This document shows, piece by piece, positions 12,001 to 35,139 of a DNA stretch of 64,000 nucleotides (its first letter is position 1; each line of letters begins with the position of its first letter). The stretch spans positions 40,539,501 through 40,603,500 of the forward strand of contig NC_090698.1 of assembly GCF_040954835.1 (NCBI RefSeq), given 5' to 3'. Under the pieces are notes generated by a model. It saw only the letters and a program-made list of their open reading frames with translations, had not been told where the DNA came from and did not search any database. The stretch comes from Lepisosteus oculatus (lineage: Eukaryota; Chordata; Actinopteri; Semionotiformes; Lepisosteidae). A program made the position numbers and the translations under genes.

Positions 12001-13023
12001 GCAAAAAAAGGTTTGGACTGGCCTTGTGATAACATTCCTTTCCAATCAAACCCTAAAACAAGTACAGCCAGTTTCAAATAAATGTTTCTTAAATATTTCA
12101 ACTGTGTCAGTGTTTTAGGGTTGGTATGCAGCTGTATCATAATTCCTTGCACTTATATACTCAGCATACTTCACAAACTTATGTTAAAGCTTTAAGATGA
12201 TGGCTTCCTGAAAATGCTCCAATTTCAGACGTTTTCCCTAAAACAATGAAGAGTAAATTCACAAAAAGATACATGCTAGTTACTTATCACGCATGTAGTC
12301 ACAGAGAATAAATTTTAAACTCAATAGAGACCTGGCTTTGTGAAGTTGTCTTGCTTGGGAACTATTCTTTTAAGAGCATATGAATGCAAATGCAGCAAAC
12401 ATTTGGAAGCCATATACTGTCTCTATAGTTATTATTTCATAAAGAAATACTTAAATAATGGGGTAATCTTTATCTTGCTTTTCAAGTTAATTTATTGAAG
12501 TTGATGGCAATCAGTTTATGGTCTGTTTCAGACCTGATACAGTAAGTGTCAGTGTACAATATTGTTTTAAAGTCTATAGCTATCATTTGGTTGATGAGTT
12601 ACTTTTAGTGTAAGACAGTAAGTCTCAGCACTACAAATGCTGCAATATTCCCCTAATGTGGTGGCTCTAGACTTGTTCAATATAAAACATTGTAGGCAAT
12701 CAAATGATGGAGATTAATTAAACCAACCTGAATTATTAATGTAAATTCAACATTAACCGGAACCAAATGATAAATAGAAATGAAGTCACAGATTCAATAA
12801 TAGTAAAAAAATATCTGTAGGACCACTTGCTTGTATAACGAAACTGGCAAACAGTAATGTGACTGTTGTATCCTTAATGGACGTTAATGGATCAATACGT
12901 TATTTGCAGAATAATGAAAGGGGCAAAAGTGGATTGATTTCCTTTTTTGTGCTGCAGAGATTCAACCTCTTCACTGAGCTGAAGCGGGCCATTGATGTGT
13001 TGCTGATGTTAAAATCATGTTGA
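1..13023 (+). CDS. fancg: fancg, 3' part: Fanconi anaemia group G protein (six C-terminal exons)
   Basis: FANCG is a TPR-rich scaffold of the nuclear Fanconi anaemia core complex, which ubiquitinates FANCD2-FANCI during interstrand-crosslink repair. I place coding exons at 1081-1144, 2051-2409, 3338-3378, 4523-4678, 9169-9376 and 12960-13023 (TGA at 13021). All phases agree and yield 296 C-terminal residues; the N-terminal half lies upstream of the window. Recognisable vertebrate FANCG blocks are EAVEQYLDLL in the first exon, PEIYLEAAVSLLKAKRYWD and CEEVVAKT in the second, ALRRLKALAFAGRGVSF in the fourth, and a TPR-like LTEALWSLGRREEAVAFW in the fifth. The starts at 4523 (or 4526) and 9169 and the tandem acceptor before 12960 were chosen to keep frame and are the weakest splice calls. 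About 18 residues found before the end of human FANCG have no counterpart here, so a small exon may be missing between 9377 and 12959. The gene ends about 0.9 kb before vcp on the same strand. Confidence 0.88.
921..1051. repeat. near-perfect 131-bp palindrome made of two Penelope-like element termini
   Basis: A left arm of about 62 bp reads the same as the complement of a right arm of about 62 bp, around a 7-nt loop at 983-989. The arm sequence matches the terminal 60 bp of the Penelope-like element at 8534-9063 (ggaataaacctatta end, A/T tract, gagaacacaac block). It sits in a fancg intron and ends 29 bp before the splice acceptor of the exon at 1081. Confidence 0.9.
1145..2050 (+). other. 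fancg intron, no recognised feature
   Basis: This is intronic sequence. It contains a 112-codon open frame at 1438-1776 and an exon-like patch near 1879-1943, neither of which fits the protein, because the flanking exons join in phase and are contiguous in the family. Confidence 0.6.
2410..4522 (+). other. fancg introns flanking the 41-nt exon, no recognised repeat
   Basis: This is AT-rich intronic DNA on both sides of the 41-nt exon at 3338-3378. I see no open frame with coding character and no repeat family I recognise. Confidence 0.5.
6931..7195 (+). repeat. fish SINE-like dispersed repeat (ggcacggtgg family)
   Basis: It starts with ggcacggtggttagcattgc and carries the typical internal blocks 'gtgtggagtttg', 'gttctcccc', 'tttcctcccacagtcc' and 'aagacat', ending in a 'aatggata' tail. 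The same family recurs at 9785, 18075, 20545, 28948 and 33210, with partial copies elsewhere. The head resembles a tRNA-derived promoter region, but I did not fold it. Confidence 0.75.
7915..8443 (-). mobile_element. Penelope-like element 3' end, inverted copy (left arm)
   Basis: This is a 529-bp reverse-complement copy of 8534-9063, nearly identical to it, which suggests a young event. It carries the same terminal sequence and the C-terminal part of the GIY-YIG endonuclease domain in reverse. Together the two copies form a large inverted repeat with a 90-bp spacer at 8444-8533. Confidence 0.85.
8444..9063 (+). mobile_element. Penelope-like retroelement, 5'-truncated copy with GIY-YIG endonuclease fragment
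   Basis: An open frame ending with TAA at 8809-8811 encodes the C-terminal GIY-YIG nuclease domain typical of Penelope-like elements. It shows a CSKCPAIYIGETGRRLGDRF block (Y-IGET and the downstream Arg), then FREHVRA with the conserved His. A 250-bp 3' non-coding tail follows, ending in the recurrent 'cagcatggaataaacctatta' terminus. The reverse transcriptase is absent, so this is a dead 5'-truncated copy. It lies within a fancg intron, 105 bp before the exon at 9169. Confidence 0.85.
8985..9009 (+). ncRNA. possible hammerhead-ribozyme-like core in the Penelope-like tail
   Basis: The order CTGANGA (8985-8991), a short GGC/GCC stem, then GAAAC (9005-9009) matches the conserved core of hammerhead ribozymes, which are known from Penelope-like elements. 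The nucleotide that would be the cleavage residue after a minimal stem III appears to be G, which is normally not allowed, so the motif is probably inactive or fortuitous. A mirror copy lies at 7968-7992 on the other strand. Confidence 0.25.
9785..10092 (-). repeat. fish SINE-like dispersed repeat, reverse orientation
   Basis: The reverse complement shows the same ordered blocks as the copy at 6931: a ggcatggtgg-like head at the right end, 'gtgtggagtttg', 'gttctcc', and the 'ctgggataggttctgac' tail at the left. Confidence 0.75.
10999..11070 (-). repeat. decayed Penelope-like element terminus
   Basis: 'aaaggtttattccatgctga' followed by a purine tract and a degraded 'aacagcatttcc' block matches the terminal about 70 bp of the element at 8534-9063, in reverse orientation. 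Only the terminus is present. Confidence 0.6.
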
Positions 13024-13203
13024 AACGATTTGTCTTACAAAAGAGACGAAGTTTGGAACATGGAATGATATCACAGCCAACCCAGACCTTTCATTTTTAT
13101 TGAACTTTTCCAAGTAATATACTTTGAATTGTTAATTTTTTCACAAGTGTCAATTACTATAACCTATTGCATGCTTAATTAACTAGTTTATCGTAAAAAT
13201 ATT

Positions 13204-13209
13204 ATTAAA
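13204..13209 (+). terminator. candidate fancg poly(A) signal (ATTAAA)
   Basis: This is the first common hexamer variant after the fancg stop, about 180 nt downstream and before the vcp promoter. The call rests only on position and hexamer. Confidence 0.35.
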
Positions 13210-13516
13210 TAATACCTAACGTGTTATTTTAGTACCACATCTATTAAGAAACCCTGAAGTTTAATCCATGGCCTTTTATCTTAAACATTTTGTATGGGTT
13301 AGAAAGTAACTACCGTAGCTAGCAAGCAAAGCTGATCCTAACTGTAGACTACAGTTTAATATCAAAAGATTGCAAATTTAACGGTAAAGCGTTTTAAATC
13401 CGAATCAATGCTTTTAAACAGAAAGTGTCACAATACAAGGGCTGGAATTTGAGATTTTAATTGAATTTAGCATCCCTAACAGAAAACGCAATTTACATAA
13501 CATGACAGATTAAGGA

Positions 13517-13926
13517 CCAATGAGTTGAAGCCATGTCGCTTTACGGGGCGTCCTCTCACACTTGCTACACTGACAAAACATTGAGCATTGTCAAAATTAA
13601 CCAATAACGCCTCTGTTGTCGGGTAAAGAAAATATTCCGCAACCCCCTTATTTTCTGGATTGGTCGATTATCCACGGTGTTTTAAAAATATGACCAATAG
13701 TTTTAGCGTTACCAGGTGGAAAACAAAATTGATTTTTTTGATTGGCTAGTTTTTAGCCACCATCTGTGCGGCGGAGTTTCTCCGCAGCTTTGATGCGAGC
13801 GAGCCGAGCGGCCTTGGACTCAGTTGGAGAGGAAAAGGACTGTGGCGAGAAGCTAGTAGAGAAGCAATAAATAACGAAATACCGAGCTATTCTTTTTGTT
13901 TTGTAAAATAACACAAGAGGGGCGAC
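13517..13926 (+). promoter_or_regulatory. vcp promoter and 5' leader: five CCAAT boxes, no TATA
   Basis: CCAAT or its complement ATTGG occurs at 13517-13521, 13601-13605, 13659-13663, 13694-13698 and 13741-13745. They are followed by a CpG-dense stretch (13760-13820) and the short leader to the ATG at 13927. No TATA box is evident. Clustered CCAAT boxes with a CpG island are typical of NF-Y-driven housekeeping promoters. CpG richness continues into intron 1 to about 14500. The transcription start was not determined. Confidence 0.6.
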
Positions 13927-27295
<13,369 letters not shown>

Positions 27296-27738
27296 ACTTG
27301 ACCACACGGCGGACCAAAATCTATCCATCCCGGCCACGTTGTACAAAAACTTCAAATCTAAATAATACCACATTTCTAGGACTCTATGCTTCTTAATGTG
27401 TTCATTTTTAAAAAGATCCTTTGTTCTTCTCTTCCCCACAACAGTCAGAGAAAGCATGTAGCTGCTTGTATCTATGCTCTGGTACATGAAAGGATTACTC
27501 CAGGGCCAAGAGGTCTTTATCAATGTTTGGGGGAGCATTTGAGCGAATACATACACAGTAGAGTGGCTTTATTCTCAGAACTTTTTAATTCACAACTTTA
27601 CATTGTGAGCCTCTTTAGTGATGGGTACAATGCTAGTCTGTAAGGAAAAATCAAATGGAAAAATTAATTGCTATTGACTTTTCATTTTTTATGAACGTAG
27701 CATATAATGTATTACGAGTTTGAAAAAATGTTGTTAAA

Positions 27739-27946
27739 AATAAAATCTTAAGAAGTGAAACAATTACCTGGTGATAGTGTCTGTCAAGAAAATGTTTCTG
27801 TGTGGTTTGGTACTGTAGCAGCTTTCATTTCTGCTGGAGTGCTCATAGGGCATTTCAGACAGTAAGTATGGGTAAGGTTTCTATACTCCAGCTGTTTGAC
27901 ACTGACATGGAATCAGCTTGACACTCTTGTTTATATATAAAATAAA
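27739..27946 (+). terminator. vcp 3' UTR with two AATAAA signals
   Basis: Canonical AATAAA hexamers lie at 27739-27744 and 27941-27946, about 445 and 645 nt after the vcp stop codon. Either could direct 3' end formation, implying a 3' UTR of roughly 0.5-0.7 kb. Confidence 0.6.
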
Positions 27947-28947
27947 GCAAAATTCTATAAAATCTTTGTTCTGTGGTTGAAGGGGTTTCATACTTCAAAT
28001 TCTGTTACGATGTTGGTTTATTTTGAGCATTAATGCAAGTTGGTGGGGGATGGGTTAGTTTTTTACTTGATAAACAACCACCTTGTTCACATATCTGTTG
28101 GCGTTGATATCTTAATACATGGTTGATGCAAGAAAGCAATACTTTCCATGTATGTTTCTGACCATCAAAGCAGAGTGTGTATTATGCTGCCATACCATTT
28201 CTGTATATTCTACAAACCTGATCTATAGCTAAAAACAACACTCTCCAAATCTAAAATCAATCTTGGATTTTGGAAACAATCTGGATTTTTTGGGAAAGTG
28301 TTAGTTGAATGCTTTATGTGCATTACTAGTCCTGTTCTGTGATTGGGCTCATGTGCAGATATAACCAGGATTCCACAAGAAGCCGTGTCGTCACAATACT
28401 GGTTTGGCTTACAACTTAGAGACCCTGTTGCTATTCATCGATTCATTCATTGCTGCTTGTCCACTTGAAAGGTTAACTTTTAATAGGATTGTCTTATATT
28501 ACATGGTCTTAATTAATAAAATATAGTTGGAAAAAGTAGATTTTTAGTTTTGAACAGGTTCATTTAAAAACATTTAGTGCAACCATATTGTCAGTTTGCT
28601 TTTCTAAAGCAAGGGGACAATGTAGGTCTGTGATCTCGGCACAGGTAGTTTTTTGTTTGAATACTTTTTTGAGATCTATAAGTAAATTGTGACTTCTAAA
28701 ACAACTTTCTCTAAACTTCATTAGGCTTTAGTCTATAAGCCTAATTCTGCCTCAAAAGTAGACACTGCCTCAAAAATCCATGCATTTTAAAAGGTGTGTG
28801 TGTATAATGCTTGAAGGACAAATATAGACTTTGCCATTAAATAATTTGTCACTGTAAATTACCACATCTCAAATGTCTGCCTACAAATACACTTTTTCTA
28901 AGACTTCTTCCTCATAAAAACTGATTATAAAATAATTAGAAAGACGG

Positions 28948-29215
28948 GAGGAACAGCACAGTGGTTAGCATCAATGCTTCATAGCTCTGGGGAGCCCTGG
29001 ATGTTCACATGCGTTTCCTCCCAGAGTCCAAAATCATACTGCTGGGTTAATTACCTTCTTGGGAAACTGGCCCAGGTATGTGTGTCTGCCCTACAATAGA
29101 CTGGCATCCTGTCCAGGTTGTATCCTGACTTGTGCCCATTGGTGATGGGATAGGTTCCAGCTCCCCTGCAGCTCAGAATTGGGAGAAGCAATTAAAAATG
29201 AATGGATGGAAGGAT
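28948..29215 (+). repeat. fish SINE-like dispersed repeat
   Basis: It has an 'acagcacagtggttagcatc' head, 'gtttcctcccagagtcc', 'gactggcatcctgtccagg', 'gggataggttccagctcccc' and an 'aatggatgga' tail. It is collinear with the other ggcacggtgg-family copies. Confidence 0.75.
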
Positions 29216-29384
29216 GTAAGGAGAAAACCTGCAAAATGAGCTGGCCTCACTCACCCCACAAAGAAAACTTGCCTGTTTGATGTATAAAAGATAAAGCTGT
29301 TCCAATATAATTTACTGTTAGTGCTGGTATCCCTGTAACAAATGTTTGTAAGGTGAAGAGATTTTCTTTGTTTGCTCTGTTTCT

Positions 29385-29660
29385 TTGTTGAAAGAAGGGT
29401 TTCAGCTTCAACAACATAGCTGGTTAATTTGTTGTGGACTCCTACAAGCCTTTGTGTAGAGAAGCGCCTCCTGATCTCGTATTTTAAGTGCACTTCCATT
29501 TAGTTTCAACTTGTATTCTCTGGTTCATGTTTCACTGTCGATTCTGAAGTCCACTTGAGTGCGTTTGTTGATGCCTTTGACAATTTTGGATTTGGAATTG
29601 GATTAGGTTCCTTCACTCTTCTGTGTTCAAAACTAGTTTCAATTCCCAGTTTGTCAGTTT
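29385..29660 (+). repeat. degraded copy of the 'cttcaacaacat' short interspersed repeat
   Basis: It shares the ordered blocks 'cttcaacaacat', 'gctgg', 'gagaagcgcctcctg' and 'gtttcactgt' with copies at 57080-57400 and 61600-61745. The family often starts 'agaacataagaaag' in fish genomes. Confidence 0.5.
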
Positions 29661-30643
29661 AGGATATTCCCTTATGAATGTATCTGGTTGATAATCTCTA
29701 GATTATTTCCATATCAGCAATATTTTTCAACACAGTATTCAGTATTCTAAATTACTTTATACTTGAAAGTAGTACAATTATAACATAACATCCCTTGAAA
29801 TTCTAGACTTGTAACTATATCCTAACATTTGTTTCATTTTCCAACACTAACATTCTACAACTGAAATGTATAGCTCATTCACTTATAGCACATTATTCTC
29901 TCAAGGTAAGATTGAAGTCTACTCAACCTGCATTATGTGTTCCAATATCTGGCAGGCATTTAGACTGCAATCACTGACACATTGCTACAGCAGCCAGTGC
30001 ACCATGTCTGTCAATATTTAACAGCAATCATGTAACAAGTGCATGTTTGCAAAGTTCCCCAGCACTTCCATAGTGGTTGGGTAGTCTAAGACAGCCCATT
30101 GGTGCATGGAGCAGCCTGATATGACAATGTACTGAAGCTGATTCTCCCTTCTTACAATTGAAAAATGACAGAACCCGATGTCTGCACTCTGGAAATCAGA
30201 GAGCAGTGATTGGTCAGGGTCAAAACGTTTTTCTTCTTGTTCAACCTCTGGTTTTTTTGTGAGAACAGAAGATTCTCTGTTTTGAGCCCTTTACAAGGAT
30301 TTGGAAGGATCAAACATCTGAATCTTCTCTTTAGTCGGCAGTGGAGTTGCTTATCTGTTTTTGTAAACTTAAAGGTGTCTCAAATTGACAAGTGGATGGA
30401 AAAATAAAAATCATTGACAGATCGCAACCCACAATTTTTCAATGCAGTTTCTAGCACCCAACTTTGCTGTGATTACGGTTTTTAATCTTAAGACTTTCAT
30501 GTTACAATGTTTGCACACTATGAAAGCCTGAAGGAACATTCCGTTTTGCTGACATTTCAAAAGGATCTGAGTCCCAAGTGTATTAAATTCAGAGGAAACT
30601 CTACATAAGTGATACAGAGATCTGTTATATAAAGTACCAAACT

Positions 30644-30692
30644 ACATTATATCACCTTTTCAGCATGGAATAAACCTTTACATTATATCACC
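30644..30692 (+). mobile_element. 23-bp Penelope-like terminus flanked by 13-bp target-site duplications
   Basis: The 13-bp direct repeat acattatatcacc occurs at 30644-30656 and 30680-30692. Between them lies only 'ttttcagcatggaataaacc' plus ttt (30657-30679), which is exactly the end of the Penelope-like element at 8534-9063. Confidence 0.8.
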
Positions 30693-30899
30693 ATTCACCT
30701 TCCAAAAACATGGAGGCTTGATAAATTAACATCTTTAAATTGTTTGTGTGTGTGTTTGTGTCCTGCAATGGACTGGAGTCCATAACCATGGTTAATTACC
30801 AGGAATAAGTGTCTTTTTGATCTTGGATGGAAGGATAAATGGTAGGAGATCTTATTGAAAGCATAGACAAAATTTCAGTAGGTTCATATTATAAAATAA

Positions 30900-30905
30900 T
30901 TTATT
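30900..30905 (-). terminator. candidate hwa poly(A) signal
   Basis: tttatt on the + strand (AATAAA on the - strand) is the first such hexamer downstream of the hwa stop codon and would give a 3' UTR of about 0.6 kb. Confidence 0.4.
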
Positions 30906-31503
30906 ATTACAATACAGTATTTACATATATTTTGCATTTCCCCAAAAAAATAATTATAAATTACACAATATTGTTTTCAAATTTTTTTATGTCTGTGGTT
31001 TATAATACCTAGCATAAATAGTGCAAAAACAAGAGTGCTTCACTAAATCAGAAATATAAACAATGGTTTAATTTTTTATAAGTGAAGGTAGATTAAGTTT
31101 TCTGGCGAACAAAAAAAAACATTTCTGAATATGTTTTTGTTAAACTAGTGAATACCTTTTAAACACAAGTGTTTGGGCTGTTAGATTTGGTGCTCATTAT
31201 TATTTTGCTAGCGTCTACCTTCTCGATGTTAAGAGAACAGATTCTATTCAACGTGCTTTATCTTCTTGAAAGGTGAGATTTTTGCTGTGTGCTCAATTCT
31301 CGGAACAAAAAATATTCAGATTTTTTTAAACTAAAAAAATACAAATTAGAACATAATTGTGCACTATTAATTAAAGTGTTTCTAAACTATAGTTCTAAAT
31401 ATACATTCAAAATTGCAGAAATTGTCATTTATCCTTGTATCTGTGCCTTCAGAAGTGATTGTGCTGTGTGGCTCTTGATAGAGCTGTTGAGTTTGAGGTG
31501 CAG

Positions 31504-34500
31504 TTAAACCCAGTATTGCTTGTGGCTGACCGTGGGCACGTGTTCCAAGTGTCTGTGCATTTGGCTTCGTCTCTTGTAGCTGGGGTCATAATAATCCCAC
31601 TCCAACCCTGAGGCCCAGACAGTGGTGGGGAAGACTTCGCTGTCTGACGACAAGATTCGCAAAGAAATCCCTGGAGACAAGAGTCAGTATTAATGAAAAT
31701 GGTTTGTATTGCTACTATGCTTATAATTGAGGTAATATTGACTACAGAACCAAAACTTCCAATGTGCAAATAAAAAATCACCATGACACAATAAAAAATA
31801 GAAAAGACTTCCAGGCGGCTTTACTATTACAGGTGCTCACTGAAGTGCAGGCTGAGCTTCATGATTCAGAGTTTGAGTCTGTATTCTCACTAACCGACTG
31901 TGACCACAATTCCCACAGTGGCTATAAAACTGGCTGAGTGTCCCTGAGGGTAGGGTTGAATTAGTCACTCAGAGATTTCTTGTCTCTCAGGGACACAGCA
32001 CCCCCTGTGGTCTCCTGGGTGCTTACACATGCAATACTGTCAGTGAGGGACATGGCTTTCCTCCAATTGGCGCTAAACTTATAGTGCAGGGCTGTGTTGT
32101 CTGCGTTATGCTAAAAGAGACAGCTTTAAAGAATCTAGGCTGGATGACACTTCCTTGTTCTCCCCTGGGTGCGGTCACAGAGTTCGAAGCTATGAGAAAG
32201 ACTAAACAAACACTCAATTGGCTCTTCCAAATTGAGTGGGTATAAGACAACATCAACTCTAGTTCTAGATACACGCACAAAAAACAGATTAGTACAAACA
32301 TTTTTGCCAGCTACCACCTTCAGACAAAAGCAAATATCACCCTATATTATAATATAATATGATTAAGAAATAAATGTATGTGAAACCATCTTTCGTCTTT
32401 CAAGTTCTTACCAGCACTGGCTCCAAAATCGCTGTCCAGTCCAGGCCCCAGGGTGGAAGAGTTACCGGAAATAACTAATTCGGACTCCTCTGGGGGAATG
32501 CTGCTGGCATATTCAAAGCCAATCATCTCAGTAGGATTTGGGATAACGGCTTGTCTTTCATTTTGAAGCTCCATTGTGCTGCTCCGTCGGATGGGCCTTA
32601 TATTTAACATGTTCTAGTTTAAAAAAGAAAACATTAAGACATTAAGTGCCCAATATTAGATTTCAAATAACATATTAAATAAGAATGATTTCATTCTCTC
32701 AGATCTGTTAAGGGATTGGAACAGGTGTGGTTCCTGAAGCAGCCTGCTAAAGTAGATACTCATTATACAACCCCAGTACACCCCAACCTTAATAAGACCT
32801 CTGTAATCACAGTAAAGTGCATATAAATAATCTCAATAAATACATTAAACCATGGCGTGACCTAATCAATGCACAGCTTAGAAGTAATAGTATTACTACT
32901 AACATAATAGCACTGGTTGCATTACACAGAGATTGTGAAAATAATGTAGGCCTACAATTTGTGATGTTTGTGAAGTGTTTATTAAGACGGTATACACACT
33001 GTTTCTTTCGGTGGACATATGTAAGACTGGGATTTGTGATCTTTGTAGGGTTTTATTTTGTTTGTGTTGAAAGCATTGAGTTTGAGATATAAAACTAGAA
33101 AATAAAATAAGGATTTGTCTCATGGGACAGTTTGAGCCTAGAGAAAGAGACTGCTTACTATAAATTCACGGTGTATTTTGCTGTTGTTATATTTAATATG
33201 TTTCCCTATACGGTGGCGCTGTAGTAAGCTTTGCTGTATATCAGTTCTGGAGCCCTGGATTCAACACCTGGGGTGTTATCTGTGTGAATTCTGTCTGTTC
33301 TCTGTGGGTTAATTTTTAAATTGTCCCTAGTTTGTGTGTGTGTGTGTGTGCCATCTCATGGACTGGCATCACAAGGCATGATACACCCTGGATTAGTCTA
33401 ATGCTGTGACCCTGAACTGGATAAGTTGAAAAAAGAAAACTTATTTGAAACCAATATCTTAAGTGACTTTATCCTCCAATTAACTATTTTGTTTAGTTGC
33501 ATTTAAAAATTATTTGAGGTAACAGGATTGGTATAAATGTTTTCTGAAGAAATACAATTTTCAAGTGGTAGAAATGGTAAATGAGAACTGCAAATTTTCA
33601 TGAAGCTGAGCGAACTGTTTTTCACCAAAACATTGAATAAAAGATATTAAATCAGCTGGCTCCATGAAGCAGCTGCAAGGACCTCAGCACACCTACAACA
33701 GAGGAATCAAATCAATAAACTGGAAAACCTAGAGAATCTTCAGCCTCGTCTTCACAAGCTTCAACACCCCCCTGTTTGCACAATGGAGAATAGCATCATT
33801 TTAACACCCACTTCTTCAACCTAAACTAATATTTAAGTTTATATAATGACTTGTAACATAAAATCTTTTTTAGTTTTCTTAAGAGTCCTTCACAAAATTC
33901 TCTCACAATTACTTTTCAGAATTACTCCAGTATCACATAAATAAAAACAGTTTGCTGTTTTTAACTCATTGCTGTCGTTAAAGTGGTTGGACCTTAAATC
34001 ATCATAAAATGGATAGTTTATATCTGCATGTCCTTCCGTTTACATTTCACAGGGCCGCATCCTACAAACTACCCGATTAAAACTGCACTCGTAGTTACTG
34101 AAGAAGGTAGAACGATCGACAAAAAAAGGCCCCCTGTTTTCATCAGAGCAGTTCGATTTTCATACCAAAAAACAGTCAAGTGCTAGATGAGTTAAATTTT
34201 CACTATATACATAGACCTTTTTACACTGTTGTCTGGCGCAATTCGGACAGCTTTGTGAAGAGAGTCCAACTGAAAAACGTGATTTCCGATCAAATGGGAA
34301 AGATGGATGTAGTCCAGGAAAAACGGTCGGCACCCGACTTTTAGAAACTACTCAAACAGAAATGTGTGTTAAACACAGTTGGTAAGGCTCGTCCCATAAG
34401 TTGAAGGTGGCTTTGATCGATTTGGACTATTTCCAGCACTCACCCTCGCTGGTAGCGCGACGGTCGCCGGCGAATTTGGCGGAACAGTGTTCGCTCGATC

Positions 34501-35082
34501 CGCCTCTGAATCACTGGACAGCGGCACGACCCGGACGCCCCTTCGCCAGTCCGAGTAGCTGTGCGTGAAAACCCGCGGTCTGTGCGGAAGATCGGCTCTT
34601 GTGGTGGACGCAGACGAGGACATTGCGGCTAGGATGGTGCTGGGTGGCCTCAGTGACCCCGACCCTTCTCCTGCAGTCCCGTCTGGCCGGTAAAAACTAA
34701 TTCTCTGTCCCGTCACCGCCTTCTGCTTGGACAACATCGGCGAAGAAGGGACCGACTGAGCTAAACTTGGCGTTGAAACTGAACATGGTTCCCTTCTCCC
34801 GCCTTGGTTCGCAAACGACGGCACCTCCGACAGCTTAGTTATCCTGCTTTGCCCGGTCGACTGTGTCGAAATGGTAAACGAACTGTCTGAGCTTCTCAGC
34901 CGCCGTTTTTTCCTTCTTTTCCGCCTGAGTGTAATTAGCTTATAGCCTAATATGAAACAGTTCACTAGCAGGAGAAGAACAACGCAGGGTATGAGAAGAA
35001 GAATGAGTAGCGTTAAACTCGGAACGGGCAAACTTTCGTTCAGAGCTGGTGTTGACGATGGACCTATCACCCCGTGCGTCAT
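31504..35082 (-). CDS. hwa: hwa (huluwa): single-pass membrane protein, maternal dorsal determinant (three exons)
   Basis: Coding exons on the - strand: 35082-34444, 32613-32412 and 31670-31504 (TAA 31506-31504). Phases match (0, then 1), giving 335 residues. Exon 1 encodes a short extracellular N-terminus with an N15-E-S glycosylation sequon, a Leu-rich membrane segment (about 23-48), the basic stop-transfer cluster RRKRRKKRR (53-61) and a Ser/Pro-rich disordered tail with PPNSP at 201-205. Exon 2 adds an RRSST motif (222-226), and exon 3 encodes an acidic/aromatic WDYYDPSYKRR block and a C-terminal YWV. In zebrafish and frog, Huluwa is a maternal plasma-membrane protein that promotes tankyrase-dependent Axin loss and beta-catenin signalling at the dorsal pole. 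As I recall it, PPNSP is a conserved functional motif of Hwa, and this with the topology drives the identification. No alignment was run. The start is fixed by an in-frame stop 18 nt upstream. An exon-1 read-through would instead end after 237 residues. Confidence 0.7.
32614..34443 (-). other. hwa intron 1 with one SINE-like repeat
   Basis: This intron is 1.8 kb. Its donor is gtgagt directly after the Arg-213 codon, and its acceptor is a pyrimidine-rich tract ending ctag before 32613. It includes a SINE-like repeat at 33210-33432 with a short TG run. Nothing else was recognised. Confidence 0.65.
33210..33432 (+). repeat. fish SINE-like dispersed repeat with (TG)n
   Basis: It has a 'acggtggcgctgtagtaagc' head, 'tggagccctggattcaacac', 'gggtgttatctgtgtgaatt', a TG run, and 'gactggcatc' then 'accctgaactggataag'. 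ggcacggtgg family, on the strand opposite hwa. Confidence 0.7.
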
Positions 35083-35139
35083 TGCATTACAAGCGGCTTA
35101 GTTTTCTGTGTTAAAATATTTAACTGCTTAAAATAACAT

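Larger units (their letters stand above)
9377..12959 (+). other. last fancg intron, mostly unrecognised sequence
   Basis: This 3.6-kb intron holds a SINE-like repeat (9785-10092) and a decayed Penelope terminus (10999-11070). No convincing extra fancg exon was found, although about 18 residues of the family's C-terminal region are unaccounted for. Confidence 0.5.
27960..30899. other. intergenic region between convergent vcp and hwa
   Basis: No gene was recognised. It holds a SINE-like repeat (28948-29215), a degraded second short repeat (about 29385-29660), a minimal Penelope terminus with target-site duplication (30644-30692) and a short repeat tail near 30745-30845. Confidence 0.6.

Noticed and set aside
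34369-35082. Single-exon 237-residue membrane protein as the whole gene
   Set aside because: A consensus donor in phase 0 and two downstream in-phase exons carrying a conserved-looking tail make the three-exon model better. The 237-residue form is kept only as a possible intron-retention isoform.
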